Part shown: positions 20,201-29,689 of the stretch, piece by piece
Layout: each line of letters opens with the position of its first letter
Position numbering within the stretch: the first letter of the stretch is position 1
DNA from: Saccoglossus kowalevskii
Taxonomy: Eukaryota; Hemichordata; Enteropneusta; Harrimaniidae
Assembly: GCF_000003605.2 (NCBI RefSeq)
Contig: NW_003124915.1
Coordinates: 194,804 to 229,371 of the forward strand
Length of the DNA stretch: 34,568 nucleotides
Direction: 5' to 3'
Notes under the pieces: model-generated
Database searches by the model: none
What the model saw: only the letters and a program-made list of their open reading frames with translations
What the model was told of the DNA's origin: nothing
Program-made: the position numbers and the translations under genes

Positions 20201-22360
20201 GCTCTACATATTTCTAAGCGCACGACCCAAAATGTTTATTCAGAGGGACTCATAAAGCTCAGCCAGAATCGACGAGCTTCCATTTCAATAGGTTTGAATG
20301 AATACGCTAACAATAATTTGTAGAAACCTTACACCGGACTAATGGGTGTGCTATTTGTGGTACAATACTATTTACATTAGGATACTTAACGGACATCTAT
20401 CGTTCACACCACCAATATCAAAATACACAACCTATAGTGTAGAGGTTTTCAGGATGCAAAATTCACACAAATTATTTTCATAGGTTAATTGGTTTAAACC
20501 ATGTGAAGGTAACCACTTCTGGAAGTACGTAATTAAAGTCAATTTTATATTAGGTACAACCTTCATGTGATCACATAACTCCTAAGTAATCAAGTCCTAT
20601 ATTGACTTGATCCAGTAAAATGTAGATGTCTTATGAGCATCTGAAAATATTTGTATACTGTGTTATTTATTTGTTATTTAAAATACATGCAAATATCCAA
20701 ACTTAGTCAACATAACACGGATTGTCAATTGGGATCACTGTTTAAGTATGTCTCATTTACAATAGAGCTAACAGATATAATACGTAAAAAAAATAAAAAT
20801 AACATGTGCCAAAAAAACTAAACTACAAGAAGGGAGGCTATGAAGAAAATTCAATTACGCTATTTCAAAATACAATCACAAGGTATGCACAATGAAATGA
20901 AGTTATAACGAAACACTTTATCCTTACGTTCACAGAGCCGCTTCTCATTTCCACCGAAGGTTACTGGTTCGTATGCCTTCTTTCCCTCTCCTCGATCATA
21001 AGAACATTTTGCGCATTTATGGTCCATGTCTGAAGTACATTCAAGATCTTCACAATTATCAATTGTTTCGCAAGCTGCATACGAGTAAGATATTACGTCA
21101 TTTGATTACATCATTTGATTACATCATTTGATTACATCATTTGATTATTATATTGACAGTCGTGTCATTTACGTCGTGACATTTAATACTAGTATTCTGT
21201 ATACAGTTGGAATTCACTGTTTCCTGGCTCCTAGTTGACAACCACACTTACGAGGGCACATAGTCGTTTATTTGAGTCACATGATAGTTGGGTAAAAGAT
21301 GTATCCCCGCCCTCCTGTTATTGTATGAGTTTTGTTTTGCTTGATGGCATATTCCTAAAATAAGATCATGACACAATCAGACTACGCCCTCTGGTGGTGG
21401 GTACTGGTTAACTATATGTGTAGTTGTCGCTCTAAAGCAAAGTACATAGAGGTGGTATGCCTTTCGTTTTTATGGGATCTCTATAGCTGGCTGTGGGCCA
21501 AGTGTGCACAAGAATTATATAGCAAGGAATCCATTTACGTGTTTGTTCAAAGTAGTCATTTGTACACTGTTGCATTGAGATTCATCGTTGATTAACAAGA
21601 TATTGTTGCATTATGAAATCTTCTACATTACAATCCCAAACCAAAATTAAACTGTAGAATATGCACCGAAGTAAGTGTTCATAGAGCAATGAATAAAGGG
21701 AACGAAAGCATAGTGATTGTTAGAACTGTATTGACGAGTCAAACAGAGGTATAACAGAAACCCATGTGAGAAGAGTCAATGCAGTGTTTTTATTTCTGTA
21801 TCTCAACACTTTATCTTTGTCACTATGGACATTAGTGAACCGAACGATTTCATATTTATATTAGCAATACCGAATATTGGTTATTTTGGACGAACACGAA
21901 AAAAAATGAAAATACTCTCTAACGACACAAACTTATTTCATATGCCGGATACGAAATACATCTGAAAATTATTTGCACCACAATATTGCGGATGAGCAGT
22001 CGCCAAAAAATTATTCAAATTGACAGTTTGAAGCGACACAAAATGGAAAAACAAAATTGAAATACCTATTTCACAACACGTTGACCAATATTGTCCTGGG
22101 CATTTACAAGTGTGACCTACCGTTGTCCCACCATTGACACACCCTTCAGTGCACGGTTCTGTTTGTCTGTCTATATGACAATAATAATTAGACATCCTTT
22201 CGCGGAATCGTTCTCTTGTACTGCCGGTGCATGTCGGAGAACAAGAACTCCATGGTCCCCATGGTCCCCATGGGTGAGACTGATAAGCTCGCCTTCTACA
22301 CGAAGATAACCCTTCACATCCAACAGTGAAAAAGAGTATCAAAAGAACTGACCAAGCCAT
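11044..22360 (-). CDS. Middle receptor copy: TSP1/EGF transmembrane pseudokinase, truncated
   Basis: Eighteen minus-strand exons: 22360-22066, 21074-20928, 20072-19959, 18761-18513, 18022-17872, 17287-17065, 15936-15732, 15479-15316, 15187-15073, 15021-14942, 14702-14494, 14052-13932, 13590-13474, 13334-13194, 12598-12367, 12171-12055, 11869-11538 and 11250-11044. They join in phase to 3,219 bases, 1,072 residues. Layout: signal peptide (1-20), TSP1-like and EGF-like modules (to about 185), beta-rich ectodomain (186-748), transmembrane helix (749-770), juxtamembrane (771-815), kinase fold (816-1017), then a chimeric tail. Key kinase residues are replaced and the C-lobe is lost after the ALE motif. 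It probably acts, if at all, as a non-catalytic receptor or decoy at the plasma membrane. The exon 8 donor and exon 13 acceptor are the least certain junctions. Confidence 0.82.
11538..11869 (-). CDS. Middle copy exon 17: kinase hinge, insert and dead catalytic loop
   Basis: 332 bases, phase 1 to 0. Hinge PSIIMEFANYDNL. A 25-30 residue kinase insert holds SIYSNMF, a Tyr-x-Asn motif (Tyr931) of the GRB2-SH2 type. The catalytic loop reads GIIHRKLGARNVFV: HRD Asp is Lys969, while Asn974 is kept. The DFG position reads SFS (987-989). The activation segment has no tyrosine. These changes predict loss of phosphotransfer. Confidence 0.92.
12055..12171 (-). CDS. Middle copy exon 16: kinase alpha-C helix
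   Basis: 117 bases, phase 1 to 1. ESLLHELDIMLNIIPHDNVI followed by RLMGCMIT matches RTK subdomains III-IV; Glu868 is the likely salt-bridge partner of Lys851. Acceptor ttcgtag, donor ACAC|GTAAGT. Confidence 0.85.
12367..12598 (-). CDS. Middle copy exon 15: juxtamembrane and kinase N-lobe start
   Basis: 232 bases, phase 0 to 1. The juxtamembrane has tyrosines in YQYEAT and NDYGIG. The N-lobe opens FPSNKLELKELIQPGIFKAN; the usual GxGxxG glycine loop is replaced by QPGIFKAN (about 828-835). The beta-3 lysine survives in STVVVKTTK (Lys851). Donor AAAG|GTAGGA. Confidence 0.85.
13194..13334 (-). CDS. Middle copy exon 14: transmembrane helix
   Basis: 141 bases, phase 0 to 0. After a Ser/Gly-rich stalk, residues 749-770 form one hydrophobic helix (GGVVGAIILILATVAFIILW) followed by a basic stop-transfer RMDK. 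This fixes a type I topology: TSP1/EGF modules outside, kinase domain inside. Confidence 0.9.
13474..13590 (-). CDS. Middle copy exon 13: last ectodomain exon
   Basis: 117 bases, phase 0 to 0. IINKESAAVIEFPNGAKQC and then VVKITVYNSA. The first AG (atag) would run into a stop in the required phase, so the second AG five bases on (gcgAG|TAC) is chosen. Donor CTTAAC|GTAAGT. Confidence 0.7.
13932..14052 (-). CDS. Middle copy exon 12: HYR/Ig-like segment
   Basis: 121 bases, phase 2 to 0. ITVRAVDQESGINKIEWEIR has the A-x-D-x-x-SGI-x-x-I/V-x-W/Y pattern seen in HYR- and bacterial-Ig-like folds. Donor CCCGCA|GTAAGT is near-perfect. Confidence 0.8.
14494..14702 (-). CDS. Middle copy exon 11: membrane-proximal repeat domain
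   Basis: 209 bases, phase 0 to 2. It includes ITIWMKAQDVMG and YVDSTPPDISDVKV; a V-D-S/x-T/S-P-P motif marks strand starts in repeated extracellular domains of invertebrate receptor-like proteins. Donor AACCA|GTAAGA. Confidence 0.8.
14942..15021 (-). CDS. Middle copy exon 10: short ectodomain exon
   Basis: 80 bases, phase 1 to 0: VLFHVGYADSSPSK, then IKWIEVNVPQ. Acceptor ggtatag, donor CACAG|GTAAAT. Confidence 0.72.
15073..15187 (-). CDS. Middle copy exon 9: ectodomain segment
   Basis: 115 bases, phase 0 to 1. VTVQWTGHFYNAFYRDNKYL is followed by a YDEVTG end. Only this frame is open across the exon. Acceptor atttcag, donor ACAG|GTTAAC. Confidence 0.78.
15316..15479 (-). CDS. Middle copy exon 8: ectodomain segment, donor uncertain
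   Basis: 164 bases, phase 1 to 0. GLYSIVLTVFDQVGHSERAR and RFVMYDD close the preceding fold and begin the next. Two in-phase donors are possible: GTC|GTATCAG at 15316 or a GC donor AAG|GCAATT at 15304, which adds four residues (VSDK). Confidence 0.72.
15732..15936 (-). CDS. Middle copy exon 7: fibronectin-like segment
   Basis: 205 bases, phase 0 to 1. AVRVEWTPAHWSDSNSGISH and then YTCEAYQL resemble the strand pattern of a fibronectin-III/immunoglobulin-like fold in which W-x-D-x-x-SGI-x-x-Y recurs. Acceptor cattatag, donor CCTG|GTGAGA. The domain assignment is tentative. Confidence 0.78.
17065..17287 (-). CDS. Middle copy exon 6: ectodomain segment
   Basis: 223 bases, phase 2 to 0. Beta-strand-like reading with VTLRSKNSGFIKINN, VIFDFLPPRHC and GVPCDS. 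Acceptor ttccacag; donor AAAAAT|GTATGC is weak but restores phase with exon 7. No named domain recognised. Confidence 0.72.
17306..17323. repeat. (AT)n microsatellite in middle-copy intron 5
   Basis: An uninterrupted AT dinucleotide run close to the exon 6 acceptor. Confidence 0.9.
17872..18022 (-). CDS. Middle copy exon 5: ectodomain segment
   Basis: 151 bases, phase 1 to 2. It carries ERCYVASDATQVPREQLPSR, HC and VFDISGYTIQDSD, matched by left-copy exon 5. Acceptor ataatag, donor GACGT|GTAAGA. Confidence 0.78.
18513..18761 (-). CDS. Middle copy exon 4: beta-rich ectodomain segment
   Basis: 249 bases, phase 1 to 1, 12 bases longer than the left copy. The N-terminal half is diverged; LPPQPYYVN and FGIIEASIDWTL at the C-terminal end are conserved. 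Acceptor tatcag, donor AGAG|GTATGT. Confidence 0.82.
19640..19958 (-). other. Intron 3 segment conserved with the left copy
   Basis: This segment aligns with left-copy intron DNA at about 6660-6997, with shared blocks such as gggttagtgtta/aggttagtgtta, ggttggtcatcaaatcat/ggttagtcatcaagtcat and acacacaatc. The match continues without a break into exon 3. Confidence 0.8.
19959..20072 (-). CDS. Middle copy exon 3: EGF-like module
   Basis: 114 bases, phase 1 to 1. RCSWRPDSKFCYPETC and CMCANGFSGDNC form an EGF-like fold. Nearly identical to the left-copy exon, unlike exon 1. Confidence 0.88.
20928..21074 (-). CDS. Middle copy exon 2: cysteine-rich module
   Basis: 147 bases, phase 1 to 1. Cysteine pattern ACETIDNCEDLEC, CAKCSYDRGEG, RLCE, matching the left copy. 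Acceptor tatgcag, donor GAAC|GTAAGG. Confidence 0.86.
21098..21150. repeat. Four tandem 13-base units in middle-copy intron 1
   Basis: tcatttgattaca repeated four times, the last unit altered. It ends about 24 bases from the exon 2 acceptor, the intron position occupied by (TTTA)n in the left copy. Confidence 0.92.
21386..21397 (-). promoter_or_regulatory. CTCF-like core motif
   Basis: The minus strand reads CCACCAGAGGGC, matching the bilaterian CTCF core CCASYAGRKGGC. It lies in intron 1 of the middle copy. Binding is untested. Confidence 0.35.
22066..22360 (-). CDS. Middle copy exon 1: signal peptide and TSP1-like module
   Basis: The ATG at 22360 sits in cacaATGG, a good Kozak context. 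Residues 1-20 form a signal peptide, followed by CRRR as in the left copy. HPWGPWGPWSSCSPTCTGS is a typical TSP1 start, with WxxW C-mannosylation and CSxTC O-fucosylation patterns. An EGF-like cluster (CVNGGTTVGHTCKCPGQYW, then CCE) closes the exon. Donor AATAG|GTATTT, phase 1. Length is identical to left-copy exon 1, although the sequence is strongly diverged. Confidence 0.88.
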
Positions 22361-23890
22361 TGTGGTATGAAGCTAAATCGTTGTGTGAGAGAGTTGCAAA
22401 TGATATAGAACATATAGCCTATGCAGACCACTGTATTTTGTTTGGGTAGTGACAGGGGTAAAGCACATAATCAAAGTAATTATGAAGTCATATTCAGTAT
22501 AACTCGACATAATTGAGAACAGTGTTTTCGATCAAAACTATTCGGGGATGAATATTTTTTTTTTTTACAAAAAAAATCTAAATAATTATAGTTCACCCCT
22601 AGACAATTTTGGTATGTTCTTTACGAATGTTGGAAAGCACAACCATATATGGTAATGTTTATTACTGTATTCGACATAAATACTGTTCTTCTAGTTGCTA
22701 AGAGTATATATGTGTCCTACTTCCTTTTTGGGATAGAAATGTAGTACAACGCCATAAACTATGAACTATAAGATAAATTCGCGTCAATTCTCAACCAACA
22801 CGCCCGGGTAAGAGTAAGCTGCTTACATCTTATGTGTATGATGAATATTTTAAATGGTTTAACAAAGAAAGCAAACATTAAGTTATATAGTGTGCGACAG
22901 AGTAAAGCTCTCTAAATGACATGCAACGATTATTGATATAAATAACCAGGCTGTCGTGTCGCTTAATTCAGCTGTTTCTACAAGTAGCTTAGTCAGTATT
23001 CTACTTAAATATTTAGATATAGTTCCTTATTACGGATCACCTGTATTTGTGACCGGTGCCACACACAGGGGACGGGGTGTGGTCGCTGTTGTTAAGATGT
23101 CTACAATCGTGCGTACGGCTTGTAGTCTGTGTTACTCACTGATGTGATCGTGCATTGCACCACGCTTGCCTATCGTATATGCAGCCGGGCCGAATATGTC
23201 AGAAGAACAAGACTCGTGTAACAGACAAGTTCTGGTAACACACAAGACTATGATGTCAGCTTAAATAATTAACCAATCGAAAATTAAACCAACGTCGAGT
23301 TCACGAGCAGGCTTATTCGTGAATTCAGGACACATAAGCGTACAAATTAAAGGCAGTCATCGCGGGTCAACGGACGGATCAACGAGCGTCGCTACTGCAG
23401 TCGTGTTCTGTGTCGGTTAGTGCGGACAATTAGTGCTGCTATATTGCGAGTGCATTGTTAAGTACAAGTTGACTTTTAATTGAGACTGAGTTTGCAATGA
23501 AATGTTGCCCACGACTGTGATTAAAATTAGATAATCTCCAGCCAAATAAATGCATACAATTGGTACCCATATTAATAACAACACTTTTTCCAAATATCTT
23601 AGTATGGAGTAACCATGTCGGTGATTATGTTCCCAAAATATTAAGAGGATTAATAACACATCCATAAATTGTAATTGTTTCTGCGTAATTTCGTCCACGT
23701 TCTGTATATCACAAACATAACGTCATTAACTAATCACAAATTTACACACAAAAAATATTGAAAAACATTAGCCCAGAAACTAGATCAATCGACACTTCGG
23801 ACAAAATCAAAGAGCTCTCTGAGTGCAGTTGTTATGTGTTTAAATACTGATTGTTTGATATGACAATTATTGAAGATATATAGATTAGAG
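22361..23890. other. Intergenic DNA upstream of the middle copy
   Basis: It should hold the promoter and 5' UTR. A TATATG near 22410 (minus) is a weak TATA candidate only. The hydrophobic minus-strand frame at 23417-23698 has no recognisable family. The patch 23280-23410 is richer in CpG than its surroundings, but no further structure was seen. Confidence 0.4.
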
Positions 23891-23899
23891 AATAGTGGT

Positions 23900-24730
23900 T
23901 AGTCTCAATCCAAAATTTACCGGGGGCACAGCTAAGACTGGGACATCAAATGACAATACACCCAATTTACAAATGGTCACTGTATGGTTTAAAAGGAACA
24001 AAGGGTCATGTATATATCAGGGCAGGCAATGTAACGGTTTGGCTTTCCTGGTACTTTCTCAACATCTTTTAATCAGGTTCCCAATGCTTTGCTTGTACAG
24101 CTTATCTGTACCGTCATTTTGCATATGATAGCTGTTTCCTAAGATGGTAGAGTCATTGTCATTTTATCCGCTGGTTGTCATTGGCAGCAAGAAGCTACAA
24201 GGTACAAAATCACCATGGTTTAAGGATCCGGGCTTAGTATGTTTGTCAAACTTGGCTCAATATCGATGACTGAGCTTGCATAGTTCTATCTTAGCTGGTT
24301 TACATGCGTCCTCCAAACGATTTTGTAGGTCAATGACATATTCGTATGTACCCTTAATTTCGGGATTGGTAATCCTTTCGTCCATACTGTTACGAGAACT
24401 GGTTTGCAAAGTTTCTTTGTGAGCAAACAGCAGAGGATCCATGGATTGGTGTCTTCAAGTTACTGCCTATACCTGCATGTCAGCGTAAACTTAAGGATGC
24501 CATTAAAGTGTAAGCCATTTATTTGTGGATGATATGGCATTGTAGTGAGCCGTTTACTGGTCATTGATTTTGTTTTATTTTTCTCATTGCAAATATCGTC
24601 TTGATTACTTAAAGCACAATTTTGCCAACAAATCACAATTTCAGCCAATGAGGTAAAAAGTTTGTATAATGTCCTACATTTGTGGTGTGTGTATTTGGGT
24701 CAACGCGAATGTCCTTGGCCTGTAATATTG
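23900..24730 (-). pseudogene. Decayed Ty3/Gypsy pol fragment (integrase end)
   Basis: Minus-strand readings in successive frames follow Gypsy pol order: RLTTMPYHPQINGLHFNG (24648-24460; the integrase TPYHPQTNGLxERFNG box, with the LVER residues deleted), then KETLQTSSRNSMDERITNPE and GTYEYVIDLQNRLED (24442-24257), then a diverged YHMQNDGTDKLYKQSIGNLI corresponding to the post-core region. Stops and frameshifts break it; gag, protease, RT and LTRs were not seen. Its orientation is opposite to the LTR element at 10465-11201. Confidence 0.65.
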
Positions 24731-25919
24731 TGTAGGACGCCAATGTGCACTGTACAGGTAGCTCTCCTTGAGTTGGTTTTAATAAAAAAAATCTTGCACA
24801 CCCGAGCCTGATATATCCGGATCGTAATATTCTAGCAACAAAATCACAATTAGAAAATATGTCCGCATTCCGATATTATACCAATATTCATTGAATTTTG
24901 CTGCTGCGATTATGGATGACTCGACCCGAAGAAATTACGAATTATTTGAATTACTATCCTAGTTCAACAATTTACCAATATGATTTGTAGTACGGTATTG
25001 ACCACACGAGCACTAGCTCAAAGAATAAATGAAATAATAAACCAAACCTAAGTATGCAAATAATGTGCTAATTAGGCTTCCATGGATATGGACGCCTATT
25101 TTATTGTCATGTTAGTACGAGTAAAGCACAGGGAATCACGTGAGTGTTTGTTTCTGTTATTTTCATATATATGTGAAAAGCACCGTTGCTGCGTGTTGTT
25201 CAAATAAATAGTAAACAATTGGATATGTTACTTGTCTAATTTATAAGTAGTTGGCGATCTATTCTGCCAGGATTGTCCGTATTAACTCTTCTGTGATTTT
25301 GTTTTTGCCTGGGCCAATTTCGTTCAAACTTGTCAAGCAGGTAACACCTTCACGCTAGTTAGGTGGTAAAATCTGAAAAGAAAATTAATTAAAAACTAAT
25401 TTTTGAATACCTTCACGCCAAATGTATCTAGCAATTCTGGAGTAAAACCCAGGACAGATCTAATTCTGCTCAGCTTAAATGTGGACCCAAAGTAACTATA
25501 TATTTGATATATTTTTTTATTGTCGAGGAATTTGACCTCAAAGGCGAAGTAATTTGTCACGGGGAACGGCTTCTAAACTATTTTGAGATTTTTTGGCTGG
25601 GCCGATTTTGTTCATACTTGGCTGGTGAAATCCACCGTTGCCATGGACACAGCCACGAGTTCTGGATACCATCGCGTCAAATATATCTCTTCCTACATGG
25701 GAATACCCGAAAAAAATATTTTTTTACCGGCTTGTTGAATCTGATAGTTAAATAAGCCTATAAAATACAAAAACAGTTAATAATTCCCCGATTATTTTTT
25801 TTCCGTTTGTCCTATTTTTTGGCACGCAAAACTAAAGTAATGCACAATTGTTAATATTCGCGTCGTTCCACCATGGCTAGCACTGGCGACGAACTGTTGC
25901 TCTGGTTGAAGCCTACTAG
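24731..25919. other. Intergenic DNA with a diverged duplication
   Basis: Two related segments, about 25285-25430 and 25575-25700, share tgggccaatttcgttcaaacttg / tgggccgattttgttcatacttg-type sequence and further on ccttcacgccaaatgtatc / ccatcgcgtcaaatatatc. No gene was recognised; the plus frame at 25504-25755 lies over the duplication. Confidence 0.5.
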
Positions 25920-26935
25920 TGTGATTATCAACAACAACCATATGTCCTATATAGCCACGCCGAACTGCAGAAAAAAATATCGCGTGAACAAGTTGCACGA
26001 ATAGATGAAGGATACTTGTCCTGGTGCGATTCAGCTCATAGACAAGAGTACATCAGACGCATTACATCATCGTTTGGCCAACTACCTTTTGAGATCACGA
26101 CAGAGGACGGGCACGCTCACTAGATACCAACGTGGGATTAATTTGTTTTACTAGTACAACAACTATGCACACTCAGATCAGTCATCCGGGACAAAGTTTT
26201 GCTTGATCCAGAAATGATCTGTAGTCAGGAGAGGTGAACTAAAAAAAGATAAGGGAAAAATCAGAATGCAGCAGAAGTTAACACATGTCTGCGCCCTGAA
26301 AAATTGCGCGAGGCCAAGTCCATGCACGGTTTAAGGATCTGTAAACCCTGAAAAAACAGGCCTAGATGGGCAATATTGCAAATTTGTCATGAACTACAAT
26401 TGCTGCACCAAATATATTCTGATACGCGAGGTAATAATCGGGGGAGCGACAACAGAATTCGTATGTTTGGCCAAACAATATACAAGTTTAAGAGCCAAGT
26501 GAATCGGTACGTTCGTTTGGTGATACATTTATAATATTTGGAGAGATTGCTGGCGGACTTGAACTTGTTTATTATATTGAGCGTGACCCCAAAACTATAC
26601 ATGGACAGGTTGGAACAAAACGTTATCACTTTAAATGTTCACTACACAAGAAAAACAAGATATGTGTCAGGTGTTTGGAAAGGCAGCTAATTTAGTGCAG
26701 GATATGATGCAAAGGAAGGTATAAGTGGAAAAAACCCGCAGTGTACTCAAAACCACGCTCACAAGACTCCTTCACGACAGTGTACCATCTACACAATTGC
26801 GGCATTTTGGGGTCACAAACAAGGGCACAGCAAATACAAGCACTACGTCGCATATTTGGAACAACAGCGTGACATGTCGAATATCCCTCGGAACGACCAA
26901 CCTTTAATCTTCAAGTTTCAGGTTTTGGCGGCGCG
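25920..26935 (+). pseudogene. Unrecognised decayed coding patch
   Basis: A frame open from 25920 to a stop at 26121-26123 (67 codons, no start of its own) reads KKISREQVARIDEGYLSWCD, then RQEYIRRITSSFGQLPFEIT, protein-like in composition. Later frames up to about 26935 also look protein-like (KHYVAYLEQQRDMSNIPRND) but in different phases. The pattern suggests a dead transposon or retrogene; the family is not recognised. Confidence 0.3.
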
Positions 26936-27151
26936 TTGATTTACGGCTGTGCCTTTACTGTGGGTGCATCTAGCACTCAGACACCACACTTGTTTTTGTC
27001 TCCAGAAAAGAGACTTCGTCTTGCTGTTATATACTATACTTGTGTTGAGAATTATTGTACTTTGGATATTATTACGGAGAGCAACTTCGTCTTTGAATTA
27101 AATTTATTATGTTTATTTGATTTGTTGTTGACCAATTTTCAATTTTTTTAA

Positions 27152-29689
27152 GAGATTTTCCTTGGAGCATGCACCGTATCTCCGGGTGGTTATCTATAGG
27201 AAAACACATCAAAACATTCCGTAAACTCGGAAGTAAGCATTCCATCTAAAATAGTTGTGATCAGTGTTGTATTACATTTTTACGAAGTACTTGAATAACG
27301 AAATAAAAACAAACAATGCAAGATTTCAAAAGTTGCATTCATTCATAAAACTGTACTGGTTTGCATGTCGTATTCAGCAAGATTAATTTTGTTTAAATAG
27401 CGATGATTTTGCTGCCACTAAACATATGCATGACAAACAAACATAGACTGCACCTACCCATATATAATCATGTTAAAAATGTCGTATGAATGCGGGTAGT
27501 GGCGAAATATTACATACAAACCCAACTTCAAACGAAAAAGTTGCCCGGTTCATAAAAGTACCACAGAAACAAAATTGCTATTAATTTTTATTTTCTTCGT
27601 TTTTAAAATTCGACATTGTCGTATAATAAATCGGTTATCGCCCAATATCAATGTTTGGTGGTTCGTATTTTAGACTCGTGTGACTCGCCCCAAGCGACAC
27701 TAACTTTGATACGATCATACCATACTAGTATGTGCCATAAAATTTATATAAATACAACTTTGTAACTCATTTAATGACTTAACCTTTAGTCGGTTTGGGA
27801 GTATATACTTTGATAAGCCTGTTCACTGTTATCAGTAGTGATTACAATGTTTGTACTTGAACAAGCCAGTGGCAACACGATGATTTATCACTGGAGGAAG
27901 TAGCGATATTTTTTCGTCTTGTCCACTATTTTCACTACCTTTATATAATTGTCACTGATTTTTTTGGATTTTCCATTGCACAACTAAAAAAAATATTTCA
28001 CCAAAATAAAAACAAAATGTTATGATTACTTATGTGAAGTATCTGGATCGTAAAATTTACCTGGGTCACAAAAGTGTGACCTGTGTTGCGTTCCCATTGT
28101 GTTGCGTTTCGACGCCTATTCTACCCGCCTTCTAATTAAACACTTGATTTAAGAACTTGATTTAAATTATAGCTGTTCTACTTACTGTACTTTTTATATA
28201 CACCACCAAATACCCACGTTGATTGCATCAAGTGATTCTGTACAATACTTCCAATGATTTTATTGTCTGGTAGACTATTTATTGGTCTTTTTTGTTAGTT
28301 AACAGTGCAGCCGGTGATACTCTGTAGCACAAGAGGATTGTAAAGTCACGACAATACTTCTAGGGCGGGTACAAGTATTTGCACTCGTTCACCGCCAATA
28401 TACAATTATAAATTTTGGTAGAGAGGATCATCACTTAGTTTTTAAAAGTTATCTCCCATTGGATGTTTGATAATTTTATAACAAAAATAGCATACAACAA
28501 AAATTGTGTATAGTAAGAGCTTTATGTCACACTTGTGCACTCGGGTACCAGCTGGGCGTGATGCAGTAGTTATCGTGCTCGCCTTCAGCAAAGATGTTGC
28601 TTGATCCTCATCCACAGCTTTTTCAATAAGTCAAAGTACATTCTGGTCAAACAGAATTTTGTTTTGTAATAAGCGTCCTATCATACGTTTTTGTTGTTCC
28701 TGTTATTTTCATCGTAAAGTGCAGCGGATTATCCGCCGGATGACGGTTTTTCCCCATGTAAACTATCATCAGTTGTGGGTTTTTTAAATGTGGTTATTTG
28801 CTTATTGATCTGAGTAATTAGGGTTAGGAAGCTTCCCACCACATCCGCTTCTGGCAACAATCGCTTAATTTAATTGTAGACTTGCTGTAATGTCATTTCT
28901 ATGCGGTAAATTCAACCAAATTTTTGGGAATCTTGAATCTCTTGTATCTACTATGAAACTCTTTGTGTATAGTGAGAGTGTAATATCGTCAACGTCTGCT
29001 ATGAAAGACAAGAACACCCTTAGAGTGACGTAAGTAATGAAGATATATCTGGGTCTAAAACAGCTCAGAGAACAATTTGAAAGACAACAAATGTGATTGT
29101 AAAAATAAATCCACAAAACAATGTTTTGCCAACGCCCCTTTAAGAATGTTCCAGGTAGATATTCGTTTGTCTTTCTGATAAGAGAGCATAACACAATAAA
29201 CATTGTTATCAATAATTTGAGTCATATGTGATTCATATTCGAATATCTGTCTGAATAAAATTTATATTTAGACATTTGAGGAAGATGCCGTTGCAGAGTA
29301 CACAGGATTCAAAGTGACCAAACCCTTACTTAGGGTTGTAATTAAATGACCTTCATACTGCCTACTTATTAATGATCGAAATTTAACACATTCCTGTTTT
29401 GTCACGGTAACCAAATGTTATTACTATTTGGGTACGGGCAGGCGATACAATAATTTCCCTGATAATGAATACGTGCTCACACTGGATGGCTCGTACAAAA
29501 TAACTCTATTAGTACGCCCTCTTTCCATTATCCGACCAGTACAACTGCTTTTAAACATTACTTCATTTGTTTTTTAACAATTACCTTTTCAGTAAAATGA
29601 ACATGGAATTCATTCAATCGTCGCATTCTTTGCAAAACTAAAATTTCGTTTCAATAATAAATATGATTTTCACGATATAAGTATGTCTC
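27152..29689. other. AT-rich intergenic DNA, nothing recognised
   Basis: No exon, RNA gene or mobile-element signature could be supported. The 115-codon minus frame at 28865-29212 lacks recognisable motifs. Confidence 0.45.

Noticed and set aside
22091-22309. Plus-strand frame over middle-copy exon 1
   Set aside because: Antisense shadow; the WGPWGPW codons create a Pro/Trp-rich mirror reading.
23417-23698. Hydrophobic 93-codon minus frame resembling a GPCR helix
   Set aside because: Only a GN dipeptide in a hydrophobic run fits; no neighbouring helices or splice sites support it.
28865-29212. 115-codon minus frame
   Set aside because: No motif, AT-rich codons and no splice context; likely chance.
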